A stretch of DNA of 64,000 bases from Sipunculus nudus (GCA_026874595.1 CM049322.1:38845340-38909339); one strand, 5' to 3'; positions 1-14,040 are shown, counted from the stretch's first letter. The notes: generated by a model from the letters alone, not told the origin. Numbers and translations: made by a program.

Positions 1-10
1 ATAAATATTT

Positions 11-29
11 CTCTCTCTCTCTCTCTCTC
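11..29. repeat. (CT)n microsatellite
   Basis: Pure CT dinucleotide run at the window start. A short (AT)n run follows at about 81-97. No gene is seen in the first 220 bases. Confidence 0.9.
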
Positions 30-224
30 ATGGTAAACTGAACTATGGAACCAACATTATAACCATAGTTATTAATAGGATATATATATATATATATGTT
101 TATGTGTGATTTGTACAATAGATTAAATGACATCCATTGGGGAATTTTTTTTTAAATTGCATGTAAAATTATAAAAAATAGGAATTTTTACATATAACAT
201 GCATATTACAAAAATCATCCATAC

Positions 225-3200
225 AGACTCAACATTGGCTGTATAAATTTGGAGTTTTGGGCTAAATTCTATGTTATTACACTGATTGGTCTGAAATGTT
301 TGGGCTGAAGTAAACCCTTGGGGAAATTACAAACAAAAATTGGGAGAGGTGGCTGAGTTTGTGTGCCAATAAGGTGCGAAAAATGGATTTTTAGCATTTG
401 ACAGGGCTTTTGTGCACATGATCAGGTTAAAATTCAGCTAGGGTGTTCAAAATGCAGGATTTTACTGATACTTTGGTGAACATACATGGTTGGAATTTGC
501 ATATGGCTTCTGTTAATACCTACCATTTTGAGGTATCCTTTAAAGTGTTTTCATCTGTACTGACTCGACTTGGCTTTAATACATGTGGTGTCTTGAGCTT
601 AAATCTGTGTCATTTGGCTGATTAGTCTGAAAAGTTTTGGGCTGCAGATGACCCCTTGGAGGAATATGTATACAAAAATTGGGACACCTGGCTGTGTTTT
701 TGTACCAATGAGGAGCAAAAATGGATTTTTAGCACTTTACAAGGCTTTTCCTGCATATGATCAGGTTAAAATTTAGCTAGGGTGTTCAAAATGCAGGATT
801 TTACTGATACTTTGGTGAACATACATGGTTGCAATTTGCATATGGCTCCTGTTAATACCTACCATTTTGGGGTATCCTTTAAAGTGTTTTCATCTGTACT
901 GACTCACCTTGGCTTTAATACATGTGGTGTCTTGAGCTTAAATCTGTGTCATTTGGCTGATTAGTCTGAAAAGTTTTGGGCTGCAGATGACCCCTTGGAG
1001 GAATATGTATACAAAAATTGGGACACCTGGCTGTGTTTTTGTACCAATGAGGAGCAAAAATGGATTTTTAGCACTTTACAAGGCTTTTTGTGCATATGAT
1101 CAGGTTAAAATTCAGCTAGGGTGTTCAAAATGCAGGATTTTACTGATACTTTGGTGAACATACATGGTTGCAATTTGCATATGGCTTCTGTTAATACCTA
1201 CCATTTTGGGGTATCCTTTAAAGTGTTTTCATCTGTACTGACTCACCTTGGCTTGAATACATGTGGTGTCTTGAGCTTAAATCTGTGTCATTTGGCTGAT
1301 TAGTCTGAAAAGTTTTGGGCTGCAGATGACCCCTTGGAGGAATATGTATACAACAATTGGGAGACCTGGCTGTGTTTTTGTACCAATGAGGAGCAAAAAT
1401 TGGATTTTTAGCACTTTACATGGCTTTTTGTGCATATGATCAGGTTAAAATTCAGCTAGGGTGTTCAAAATGCAGGATTTTACTGATACTTTGGTGAACA
1501 TACATGGTTTCAATTTGCATATGGCTCCTGTTAATACCTACCATTTTGAGGTATCCTTTAAAGTGTTTTCATCTGTACCGACTCAACTTGGCTTTAATAC
1601 ATGTGGTGTCTTGAGCTTAATTCTGTGTCATTTGGCTGATTAGTCTGAAAAGTTTTGGGCTGCAGATGACCCCTTGGAGAAATATGTATACAAAAATTTG
1701 GAGAGCTGGCTGTGTTTTTGTACCAATGAGGAGCAAAAATTGGATTTTTAGCACTTTACATGGCTTTTTGTGCATATGATCAGGTTAAAATTCAGCTAGG
1801 GTGTTCAAAATGCAGGATTTTACTGATACTTTGGTGAACATACATGGTTGCAATTTGCATATGGCTCCTGTTAATACCTACCATTTTGGGGTATCCTTTA
1901 AAGTGTTTTCATCTGTACTGACTCACCTTGGCTTTAATAACACATGTGGTGTCTTGGGCTTAAATCTGTGTCATTTGGCTGATTAGTCTGAAATGTTTTG
2001 GGCTGCAGATGACCCCTTGGAGGAATATGTATACAAAAAATTGGGAGAGCTGGCTGTGTTTTTGTACCAATGAGGAGCAAAAAATAGATTTTTAGCACTT
2101 TACATGGCTTTTTGTGCATATGATCAGGTTAAAATTCAGCTAGGGTGTTCAAAATGCAGGATTTTACTGATACTTTGGTGAACATACATGGTTGGAATTT
2201 GCATATGGCTCCTGTTAATACCTACCATTTTGAGGTATCCTTTAAAGTGTTTTCATCCGTACCAATTCAAATTGGCTTTAATACATGTGGTGTCTTGAGC
2301 TAAATTCTGTGTTATTTGGCTGATTAGTCTGAAATGTTTTGAGCTGCAGATGACCCCTTGGAGAAATATGTATACAAAAATTTGGAGAGCTGGCTGTGTT
2401 TTTGTACCAATGAGGAGCAAAAATTGGATTTTTAGCACTTTACATGGCTTTTTGTGCATATGATCAGGTTAAAATTCAGCTAGGGTGTTCAAAATGCAGG
2501 ATTTTACTAATACTTTGGTGAACATACATGGTTGGAATTTGCATATGGCTCCTGTTAATACCTACCATTTTGAGGTATCCTTTAAAGTGTTTTCATCCGT
2601 ACCAATTCAAATTGGCTTTAATACATGTGGTGTCTTGAGCTAAATTCTGTGTTATTTGGCTGATTAGTCTGAAAAGTTTTGGGCTGCAGATGACCCCTTG
2701 GAGAAATATGTATACAAAATTTGGGAGACCTGGCTGTGTTTTTGTACCAATGAGGAGCAAAAATGGATTTTTAGCACTTTACATGACTTTTTGTGCATAT
2801 GATCAGGTTAAAATTCAGCTAGGGTGTTCAAAATGCAGGATTTTACTGATACTTTGGTGAACATACATGGTTGCAATTTGCATATGGCTCCTGTTAATAC
2901 CTACCATTTTGAGGTATCCTTTAAAGTGTTTTCATCTGTACCGACTCAACTTGGCTTTAATACATGTGGTGTCTCGAGCTAAATTCTGTGTCATTTGGCT
3001 GATTAGTCTGAAAAGTTTTGGGCTGCAGATGACCCCTTGGAGAAATATGTATACAAAAATTGGGAGACCTGGCTGTGTTTTTGTACCAATGAGGAGCAAA
3101 AATTGGATTTTTAGCACTTTACATGGCTTTTTGTGCATATGATCAGGTTAAAATTCAGCTAGGGTGTTCAAAATGCAGGATTTTACTGATACTTTGGTGA

Positions 3201-3810
3201 ACATACATGGTTGCAATTTGCATATGGCTCCTGTTAATACCTACCATTTTGAGGTATCCTTTAAAGTGTTTTCATCTGTACCGACTCAACTTGGCTTTAA
3301 TACATGTGGTGTCTTGAGCTAAATTTTGTTATTTGGCTGATTAGTCTGAAAAGTTTTGGGCTGCAGATGACCCCTTGATGAAATATGTATACAAAAATTG
3401 GGAGAGCTGGCTGTGTTTTTGTACCAATGAGGAGCAAAAAAAAAAAATGATTTTTTAGCACTTTACATGGCTTTTTGTGTATATGATCAGGTTAAAATTC
3501 AGCTAGGGTGTTGAAAATGCTGGATTTAACTTATCTTTTGGTGAACATATACAGGATTGCAGATTGCAGATGGCCGCTGTTAATACTTGCCATTAGGGGG
3601 TGTCTTTAAAAAGGGATTTTTAGCATTTAACAGGGCTTTTTGTGCATATGATTAGGTTAAAATTCACCTAGGGTGTTGAACATGCAGAATAATACTGATA
3701 TTTTGGTGATTATACATGGTTGCAATTTACATGTGGCTGCTGCTAATAAATCCTGCTGCTCACAAGTGGCTGTGATAAATGCATTTTGGATAACCTTTGA
3801 TCTATATACT
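225..3810 (+). repeat. Tandem satellite, ~340 bp monomer (about 10 copies)
   Basis: The anchor 'gtgttcaaaatgcagg' recurs near 441, 780, 1121, 1461, 1801, 2144, 2485, 2824 and 3164, a spacing of 339-344 bp, with diverged copies at 3508 and 3673. The first unit (from about 225) is diverged. The unit at 3508-3672 is only 165 bp and appears internally deleted; the last unit decays into unique sequence near 3810. Central monomers are very alike, as expected of a homogenised array with degenerate edges. Units up to about 1986 carry a plus-strand 60-61 codon open frame starting at the ATG of the anchor. The 340 bp period does not join units into one long frame and later units are broken, so I read this as satellite DNA, not coding. 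Confidence 0.93.
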
Positions 3811-3879
3811 TGTAATTACAATTGTGTAGCGTGCTTTTTAACAACATTCACCGCTTTTCAATGTGTCTGATACATTGCG

Positions 3880-6800
3880 TTTATCTGCCGGAAAACGTCG
3901 GGAATATATCCATATACACAACATGTTGAGTGTAACATACTGCATATGTTTCAGTGACGTTGAACGTTATATTACTGAGTATGGGAGACAACAGATATTT
4001 CACGTCCTTTACACGTTTAATGTATGTTGCATGCCGTATCATATAAAACCACATTGTGATTGGTGGCTAATTTGCAACGTTAAGGATACGTACATAAAAA
4101 TCTGTATTTTCATCAGCTTTACATTGTGCACCGTATTGTATATAAAACCGTAAATTAATGTTTGAAATAACGTTGAGTATATTTGTAATTTAAACATATT
4201 GAACCGACTAATTTGCAACGTTTAGGATACGTACATTTTACGTGCAAAACAACGTCGCAAATGTATCCACATGCACAACATGTGAAACGTTGTGTGTAAC
4301 ATATTGCAGACGTCTCTTCGACATTGCCTAAAATGTTATACTTCCGGGTATCGCAGACGTTCACCATAACGTTCCCAACATGTTTCCTCACCGTTGTATA
4401 CAGCGTCGTAAAAATCTGTATTTTCTTCAGCTTTACATTGTGCACCGTATCGTATATAAAACCGTATATTAATGGTTGAAATAACGTTGTGTATATATGT
4501 AATTTAAACATATTGAACCGACTAATTTGCAATGTTTAGGATACGTTAATTTTACGTGCCAAAACAACGTCGCAAATGTAACCACACGCACAAAATGTAT
4601 AACGTTTTGTGTTACATTTTGCAAACGTCTCTATAACATTTCCTAGTATGTTATACTTTCCGACTTTTAGGACGTCCAATAAAACGTTCTCAGCATGTGT
4701 CAAATACGTTGTATACAGCGCAGTAAAAATCTGTATTTTCACCTGTTTTAGATTGTGCACCATAACTTATATATAAGAGTATATCTATATTTTAAATATC
4801 TTTGTGTATATTTGAAAATTACATTCACAGACCCGACTAATTTGCAATGTTTAGGATACGTACATTTTACGTGCAAAACAACGTCGCAAATGTAACCATA
4901 TGCACAACATGTGAAACGTTATGTGTAACATTTTGCAGACGTCTCTTCGACATTGCCTAAAATGTTATACTTCCGGGTTTTGCAGACGTTCATCATAACG
5001 TTCCCAACATGTTTCTTGACCGTTGTATACAGCGTCGTAAAAATCTGTATTTTCATCAGCTTTACATTGTCCACCGTATCGTATATAAAACCGTATATTA
5101 ATGTTTGAAATAACGTTGTGTATATTTGTAATTTAAACATATTGAACCGACTAATTTGCAATGTTTAAGATACGTTAATTTTACGTGCCAAAACAACGTC
5201 GCAAATGTAACCACACGCACAAAATGTATAACGTTTTGTGTTACATTTTGCAAACGTCTCTATAACATTTCCTTGTATGTTATACTTTCCGACTTTTAGG
5301 ACGTCCAATAAAACGTTCTCAGCATGTGTCAAATACGTTGTATACAGCGCAGTAAAAATCTGTATTTTCACCTGTTTTAGATTGTGCACCATAACTTATA
5401 TATGAGTATATCTATATTTTAAATATCTTTGTGTATATTTGAAAATTACATTCACAGACCCGACTAATTTGCAATGTTTAGGATACGTACATTTTACGTG
5501 CAAAACAACGTCGCAAATGTAACCATATGCACAACATGTGAAACGTTATGTGTAACATTTTGCAGACGTCTCTTCGACATTGCCTAAAATGTTATACTTC
5601 CGGGTTTTGCAGACGTTCATCATAACGTTCCCAACATGTTTCTTGACCGTTGTATACAGCGTCGTAAAAATCTGTATTTTCATCAGCTTTACATTGTCCA
5701 CCGTATCGTATATAAAACCATATATTAATGTTTGAAATAACGTTGTGTATATTTGTAATTTAAACATATTGAACCGACTAATTTGCAATGTTTAAGATAC
5801 GTTAATTTTACGTGCCAAAACAACGTCGCAAATGTAACCACACGCACAAAATGTATAACGTTTTGTGTTACATATAGCAAACGTCTCTATAACATTTCCT
5901 AGTATGTTAAACTTTCCGACTTTTAGGACGTCCAATAAAACGTTCTCAGCATGTGTCAAATACGTTTTATACAGCGCAGTAGAAATCTTTATTTTCACCT
6001 GTTTTAGATTGTGCACCATAACGTATATATAACAGTATATCTATATTTTAGATAACTTTGTGTATATTTGAAAATTACATTCACAGACCCGACTAATTTG
6101 CAATGTTTAGAATACGTACATTTTACGTGCAAAACAACGTCGCAAATGTAACGAAATGCACAACATGTGAAACGTTGTGTGTAACATATTGCAGACGTCT
6201 CTTCGACATTGTCTAAAATGTTATACTTCCGGGTATCGCAGACGTTCACCATAACGTTCCCAACATGTTTCCTGACCGTTGTATACAGCGTCGTAAAAAT
6301 CTGTATTTTCATCGGCTTTACATTGTGCACCGTATCGTATATAAAAACGTATATTAATGTTTGAAATAACGTTGTGTATATTTGTAATTTAAACATATTG
6401 AACCGACTAATTTGCAATGTTTAGGATACGTTAATTGTACGCGCCAAAGCAACGTCGCAAATGTAACCACACGCACAACATGTATAACGTTATGTGTTAC
6501 ATTTTGCAAACGTCTCTATAACATTTCCTAATATGTTATACTTTCCGACTTTTAGGACGTCCAATAAAACGTTCTCAGCATGTGTCAAATACGTTGTATA
6601 CAGCGCAGTAAAAATCTGTATTTTCACCTGTTTTAGATTGTGCACCATAACGTATATATAACAGTATATCTATATTTTAAATAACTTTGTGTACATTGGA
6701 AAATTACATTCACAGACCCGACTAATTTGCAATGTTTAGGATACGTACATTTCACGTGCAAAACAACGTCGCAAATGTAACCATATGCACAACATGTGAA

Positions 6801-9800
6801 ACGTTATGTGTAACATTTTGCAGACGTCTCTTCGACATTGCCTAAAATGTTATACTTCCGGGTTTTGCAGACGTTCATCATAACGTTCCCAACATGTTTC
6901 TTGACCGTTGTATACAGCGTCGTAAAAATCTGTATTTTCATCAGCTTTACATTGTCCACCGTATCGTATATAAAACCGTATATTAATGTTTGAAATAACG
7001 TTGTGTATATTTGTAATTTAAACATATTGAACCGACTAATTTGCAATGTTTAAGATACGTTAATTTTACGTGCCAAAACAACGTCGCAAATGTAACCACA
7101 CGCACAAAATGTATAACGTTTTGTGTTACATATAGCAAACGTCTCTATAACATTTCCTAGTATGTTAAACTTTCCGACTTTTAGGACGTCCAATAAAACG
7201 TTCTCAGCATGTGTCAAATACGTTTTATACAGCGCAGTAGAAATCTTTATTTTCACCTGTTTTGGATTGTGCACCATAACGTATATATAACAGTATATCT
7301 TAATTTTAGATAACTTTGTGTATATTTGAAAATTACATTCACAGACCCGACTAATTTGCAATGTTTAGAATACGTACATTTTACGTGCAAAACAACGTCG
7401 CAAATGTAACGAAATGCACAACATGTGAAACGTTGTGTGTAACATATTGCAGACGTCTTTTCGACATTGCCTAAAATGTTATACTTCCGGGTATCGCAGA
7501 CGTTCACCATAACGTTCCCAACATGTTTCCTGACCGTTGTATACAGCGTCGTAAAAATCTGTATTTTCATCGGCTTTACATTGTGCACCGTATCGTATAT
7601 AAAAACGTATATTAATGTTTGAAATAACGTTGTGTATATTTGTAATTTAAACATATTGAACCGACTAATTTGCAATGTTTAGGATACGTTAATTGTACGC
7701 GCCAAAGCAACGTCGCAAATGTAACCACACGCACAACATGTATAACGTTATGTGTTACATTTTGCAAACGTCTCTATAACATTTCCTAATATGTTATACT
7801 TTCCGACTTTTAGGACGTCCAATAAAACGTTCTCAGCATGTGTCAAATACGTTGTATACAGCGCAGTAAAAATCTGTATTTTCACCTGTTTTAGATTGTG
7901 CACCATAGCGTATATATAACAGTATATCTATATTTTAAATAACTTTGTGTACATTGGAAAATTACATTCACAGACCCGACTAATTTGCAATGTTTAGGAT
8001 ACGTACATTTTACGTGCAAAACAACGTCGCAAATGTAACCATATGCACAACATGTGAAGCGTTGTGTGTAAAATTTTGCAGACGTCTCTTCGACATTGCC
8101 TAAAATGTTATACTTCCGGGTATTGCAGACGTTCACCATAACGTTCCCAACATGTTTCTTGACCGTTGTATACAGCGTCGTAAAAATCCGTATTTTCATC
8201 AGCTTTACATTGTCCACAGTATCGTATATAAAACCGTATATTAATGTTTCAAGTAATGTTGAGTATATTTGTAATTTAAACATATTGATCCGACTAATTT
8301 GCAATGTTTAGGATACGTTAATTTTACGTGCCAAAACAACGTCGCAAATGTAACCACACGCACAACATGTATAACGTTATGTGTTACATTTTGCAAACGT
8401 CTCTATAACATTTCCTAATATGTTATACTTTCCGACTTTTAGGACGTCCAATAAAACGTTCTCAGCATGTGTCAAATACGTTGTACACAGCGCAGTAAAA
8501 ATCTGTATTTTCACCTGTTTTAGATTGTGCACCATAACGTATATATAACAGTATATCTATATTTTAAATAACTTTGTGTATATTTGAAAATTACATTCAC
8601 AGACCCGACTAATTTGCAATGTTTAGGATACGTACATTTTACGTGCAAAACAACGTCGCAAATGTAACCATATGCACAACATGTGAAACGTTGTGTGTAA
8701 CATTTTGCAGACGTCTCTTCGACATTGCCTAAAATGTTATACTTCCGGGTATTGCAGACGTTCACCATAACGTTCCCAACATGTTTCTTGACCGTTGTAT
8801 ACAGCGTCGTAAAAATCCGTATTTTCATCAGCTTTACATTGTCCACCGTATCGTATATAAAACCGTATATTAATGTTTCAAGTAATGTTGAGTATATTTG
8901 TAATTTAAACATATTGATCCGACTAATTTGCAATGTTTAGGATACGTTAATTTAACGTGCCAAAACAACGTCGCAAATGTAACCACACGCACAACATGTA
9001 TAACGTTATGTGTTACATTTTGCAAACGTCTCTATAACATTTCCTAATATGTTATACTTTCCGACTTTTAGGACGTCCAATAAAACGTTCTCAGCATGTG
9101 TCAAATACGTTGTATACAGCGCAGTAAAAATCTGTATTTTCACCTGTTTTAGATTGTGCACCATAACGTTTATATAACAGTATGTCTATATTTTAAATAA
9201 CTTTGTGTATATTTGAAAATTACATTCACAGACCCGACTAATTTGCAATGTTTAGAATACGTACATTTTACGTGCAAAACAACGTCGCAAATGTAACCAT
9301 ATGCACAAAATGTAAAACGTTATGTGCAACAATTTGCAGACGTCTCTTCGACATTGCCTAAAATGTTATACTTCCGGGTATTGCAGACGTTCACCATAAC
9401 GTTCCCAACATGTTTCTTGACCGTTGTATACAGCGTCGTAAAAATCTGTATTTTCATCAGCTTTACATAGTCCACCGTATCGTATATAAAACCATATATT
9501 AATGTTTGAAATAACGTTGCGTATATTTGTAACTTAAACATATTGGACCGAAACTTTGCAATGTTTACGATACGTCCATATAACGTGCCGAAAAACGTCG
9601 CAAACCTAACCGCATGCACAACATAAAAAACTTTTAATGCAACGTTTCTAAAACGTCCGTTTGCCGTTGCCAATAATATTTTACTTTAGAGTAGTTAGGA
9701 CGTTAAGTATAACGTTCGCACCATGTTTTACAAATGTTTTTAAACAATATTGCAGAATAAGGAACCTTATCGAAATTCAGAACGTGCCCATTAACGTGTA

Positions 9801-10030
9801 CATAACGTTTGATGTACGTTACATAATAACAATACAATGCGTTTTAACAAAAGGCGTTTTGGAAGTACAGGACAACGTTCTTTAAATGTAAATACAAGGT
9901 TATATTTAAACGTTACATAAAGTACCTTGGACGGACGTTCCTGTATTTCAATATGACGTAAACTTGACGTTGCCTGCACGTTTCTAAATAATGTTATGAC
10001 CTGTAACTTTCCACGAACGTTACGTTTACG
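3880..10030 (-). repeat. Tandem satellite, ~314 bp monomers in 627-629 bp dimers
   Basis: Two monomer types (A and B) alternate. The type A landmark 'attgaaccgactaatttgca' ends near 4532, 5161, 5788, 6417, 7046, 7675, 8304, 8933 and about 9560, giving a dimer period of 627-629 bp. A longer block is also duplicated: variants private to 5546-6417 recur at 6804-7675, about 1258 bp on, so a tetramer was copied. Monomers are dense in ACGT (aacgtcgcaa, cagacgtctc, aacgttccc, aacgttgtg). Both edges (3880-4160 and 9550-10030) are diverged. Minus-strand frames of 75-140 codons recur in the units, with different lengths and stops, so they are probably incidental. This satellite is unrelated to the one ending near 3810, although the two arrays are almost adjacent. 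Confidence 0.93.
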
Positions 10031-10155
10031 TACTGTGTTTGCAGGGTTGCATTATCCAAGTGAACAAAATGTTATTAAAATAATTTAATTTAGATAATCC
10101 ATTAGAAAAAACAAAAGTTGCTGCGTATGTGTGTAAAATGATAGGTGTTTGAATA

Positions 10156-10475
10156 ATGTATTTTAAACGGTACTCACGGATGACGGCAAAATAGATTCAT
10201 TGTGTACATAGGTATGCAATAATGTTACATGTGTTTATGGCATAATTTATTTTTCATTATAAGATTGTTACTTTATATTATATTGTTGTAATTGTTGAAT
10301 TGACTGTTTATTTAAATGTATATGTGTTTATACTCACTGATGATGGCAAAATAGATACATAGTGTATGTAGGTATGTAGTAATGTTACTTGCGTTAATGA
10401 CATTGTATATAAGAAAATGTAAGACTGCTACCTTACGTTGTATTAATATATTTGTTTAATTGATTATTTATTGAA
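10156..10475 (+). repeat. Two-copy tandem duplication, ~160 bp
   Basis: 'actca.ggatga.ggcaaaatagat' at about 10173-10193 recurs near 10333-10353. The surrounding sequence ('taggtatg..gtaatgttac') aligns over about 160 bp with many substitutions, so this is an old duplication. It lies just beyond the ACGT-rich satellite. Confidence 0.75.
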
Positions 10476-10479
10476 ATGA

Positions 10480-11870
10480 TTGGAACTCTGGGCCTGAGGG
10501 CTTTTTTCCTGAATAAACTCCTGTCCTGTTATATTCAGATTTCCATGTTAGCAATGAGGCATTTTTTTTTAATATTTAAAACAAAATTACACATTAATCC
10601 TGCAAAAAAGTGTGGCATTTTTACGTGAGGTATATACAGTAAATGAGAATACACGCATTCTAAACAATATACAACCAGGGTATATCTTAAATGCGGAATT
10701 ATGGTAATAAAGTTTATCACTTACCTATATAAGTTAACTCTAGGTTGCCAATGAGAACATACTGTAGATTCAGATAAAATGGAAGGCTTAACATTTCGTG
10801 TTTTTTTAAACGCATATCGTGGGGTGTTTGAATTCGTGGACAGGAAATGAAAAATTTAGAAAACCATGGTTATTAATATCTCCGTGAGCACAAGGAAGAG
10901 GAGAACTATGTACATAGGTAGTACATCTATGGCTCGACTTAGATGCTTATCACGCGGTGTGCCTGTACCGCGGTTAATCAGGTCAGTGTTGAGCAAACAA
11001 GCTTCGCCTAACAAAAGAATTAATCAGCCGTGACACGTGCCGAACGATAAATCCGCTATTAGTTGAAAAGTCCGATACAACGGCTATTAGTCATAATACC
11101 CGATCATACCACGTCCACAGAAAACGTAAACCCTCACTTGATCGGAGGAAAAATGAAATGGGACCGTCCACGTGAAGGTTTTAAACTTTTATTTATTTAT
11201 GGTGGTAGTCACATGAGGCGCCTGTAAATCCCGGACGGGGCGGGTGAGAACAGTGACCAGGTTCGTTCGGCATTCAACGTGTCAACTCTTTGGTGATTTA
11301 AAAAAGTAGAAACCAGCTCGATGGATTGACCAGACAGGAATTTTACTCGTCTAAAAATTAGCTGGGCATAATTTGTATACTAGTATTCTGCGACGCTTAC
11401 TTGCCCTTACATGTTACGTACAACTATTATATCGGCAGTATACGGAAAAGTACCGCCTATCTTATTAATGGCTCACTGTTATGCACGCAACTGTAGTCAA
11501 CAATATTCGAAAGTGGTCCCGCAGCAATGCAAATGAGTTTTTTTACATGGCCCTTCCTTTTAAGCCAGAATTTTGGTAGGGGGTTATTTTCACCAGTGTA
11601 ACAGAAAAGCAGTCATGCTACTTAATCTTTTATGTGTAACCATGTTGAAACCATTTCTTGTCACACTGAGTGGACCTCGTTTTTATATATGAATGTATAT
11701 GTTCACAATGGTTTGTGTTGTGGGATTTAGGCTACTCCTGTAATGTTAGCTGCGCACGCTCTTGTATTCAATGCGGTATTGCTGACAGATATTCTCTGGG
11801 TTGTTACTTGTTCACTGATTTGAGCTAATTCCGGTATGAGTGGACACACTGTGTTTACGTAATATCTGAC
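10480..11870. other. No gene seen
   Basis: AT-rich sequence between two repeat arrays. Only short incidental frames are present. A somewhat higher-GC stretch (about 10930-11280) contains a short internal repeat around 'ggctattagtcataatac'. No splice-flanked open frame was found. Confidence 0.5.
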
Positions 11871-11873
11871 AAG

Positions 11874-13240
11874 CCTTGTGCCTAGACCTTGTTCAGAAGA
11901 TACACATCTGACCTTACCTTGTGCCTAGACCTTATTCAGAGGACATACATCTGGCCTTACCTTGTGCCAAGACCTTATTCAGAGGACATACATCTGGCCT
12001 TACCTTGTGTCTAGACCCTATTCAGAGGACATGCATCTGGCCTTACCTTGTGCCTTGACCTTATTCAGAGGACATACATCTGGCCTTACTTTGTGCCTAG
12101 ATCTAGTTCAGAGGAAACACATCTGGCCTTACCTTGTGCTTAGATCTAATTCACAGGAAACATATCTGAACTTACCTTGTGCCTAGACCTAGTTCAGAGG
12201 ATACACTACTGGCCTTACCTTGTGCCTAGACCTAGTTCAGAGGATACACATCTAGCCTTACCTTGTGCCTAGATCTAATTTAGAGGATACACATCTGACC
12301 TTACCTTGTGCCTAGACCTATTTCAGAGGATAAACATCTGACCTTACCTTGTGCCTAGACCTTAGTAAGATGATACACATCTGAAATTACCTTGTGCTTA
12401 GACCTAATTCAGAGGACACACATCTGACCTTACATTGTTCCTAGACCTTAGTAAGATGATAGACATCTGACCTTACCTTGTGCTTAGACCTAGTTCAGAG
12501 GACACACATCTGACCTTACATTGTGCCTAGCCCTTAGTAAGATGATACTCATCTTACCTTACCTTGTGCCTAGACCTAGTTCAGAGGATACACATCTGAA
12601 CTTACCTTGTGCAGAGACCTGATCAGATGACACACATCTGACCTTACATTGTGCCTAGACCTAGTTCGGATGATATACATCTGGCCTTACCTTGTGCATA
12701 GACCTAGTTCAGGGGATACACATCTGACCTTACCTTGTGCCAAGATCTAGATCAGAGGATACACATCTTGTCAGATCTAGTGCCTAGACCTAGTTCAGAG
12801 GATACACCTGGCCTTACCTCGAGGATAGACCTAGTTAAGAGAATAAACAACCGACCTTACCTTTGTCAAGATCTAGTTCAGAGGATACACATCTTGTCAG
12901 ATCTAGTGCCTAGACCTGGTTCAGAGGATACACCTGGCCTTACCTTGTGCATAGACCTAGTTCAGGGGATACACATCTGACCTTACCTTGTGCCAAGATC
13001 TAGATCAGAGGATACACATCTTGTCAGATCTAGTGCCTAGACCTAGTTCAGAGGATACACCTGGCCTTACCTCGTGGATAGACCTAGTTAAGAGAATAAA
13101 CATCCGACCTTACCTTTGTCAAGATCTAGTTCAGTGGATACACATCTTGTCAGATCTAGTGCCTAGACCTGGTTCAGAGGATACACCTGGCCTTACCTCG
13201 TGCATAGACCTAGTTCAGATGATACACATTGCCCACATCT
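11874..13240 (+). repeat. 43 bp minisatellite with a higher-order 253 bp repeat
   Basis: The core reads approximately 'ccttgtgcctagacctagtt' followed by 'cagaggatacacatctggcctta', 43 bp in total, from about 11874. Early units (11874-12730) are simple 43 bp steps with point variation, such as the 'agtaagatgat' variant units at 12363-12545. From about 12735 the pattern changes: a block starting with 'tgccaagatctagatcagag' recurs at 12988, 253 bp later, and contains inserted 'cttgtcagatctagtg' segments. The array thus moved from monomeric to higher-order amplification. Long plus-strand frames here (74-84 codons) are repeat artefacts. Confidence 0.93.
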
Positions 13241-13704
13241 AATGCCTAGGATTAAATAATAGAGTACATATCTTGCCATTTATATACATTTCCCTTTGTC
13301 AGTTTTATCACAGGGGGTCATACAATAAAGATCTTATGGTAGAACGTTACAATATTTATCCCTATCCTTTCTCCTAACATGACCATGGGAAAGCAATATT
13401 TTTGCAATATCAACATAACATGGCATATCTTGATGATCTTGTTTTTATTTGGACCCAAAAGATTTTGAAAATAGTTTATACTGAACAAACATTACACAAA
13501 GAAGGAAGTATATGAAAGCCACAGAAACCAGCAGGCTGAATGAAACTGGATAAGTAAACTGTTTGTAAACATTTTAATAAAAAATATACATTTGTACATG
13601 GTCATAAAATATACATCATAAAAGTTTCATAATAACATTATAGTTGAGTGATAACAAAAAGGAACATGCGGCATTTAATTTATTTTCATAATTAATACAA
13701 ATGC

Positions 13705-13966
13705 TGTTTAGATTTTATAGGTTTTGGTGCAGGTGCAAAATGAAACTCTCGCGAAGTGGAGAAACCGCCAAATTGCAGCCTTGCGGAATGTAAAGCCAAA
13801 CACAGTATATAAAAGGATATATATATATAACATACAAAATATAACAAGTATACAAAAGAGACAGTGCCTCGTTTTGGTGGAATCTCGAAAATGAAATCCT
13901 CTCGAAACGTCTAAAAATAAAGAAACCGCGAAATGTTTAGCCCAACCCCCTCCGGAATGCAAACAC

Positions 13967-14019
<53 letters not shown>

Positions 14020-14040
14020 AGATATATCAACTATACAAAG
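13705..14040. repeat. Diverged ~150 bp duplication with (AT)n tract
   Basis: Two diverged copies of a segment with 'cgttttggtg..atgaaa..ctcgcgaa..gaaaccgc' and ending 'acacagtatata' lie at about 13722-13815 and 13869-13980. The second runs into a (TA)n tract at 13975-14014. No coding gene is supported in 13260-14330. Confidence 0.6.

Noticed and set aside
443-3142. Repeated 60-91 codon frames in the first satellite
   Set aside because: Each follows the tandem unit; frames break in later units and no domain or splice context is seen.
4155-9673. Many 75-140 codon minus-strand frames
   Set aside because: They repeat with the dimeric satellite, and start/stop positions vary between units.
11962-13242. 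Plus-strand frames of 74-84 codons
   Set aside because: Translations of the minisatellite; repetitive peptide only.
13708-13968. 86-codon minus-strand frame
   Set aside because: Lies in a diverged duplication with an AT tract; no domain or splice evidence.
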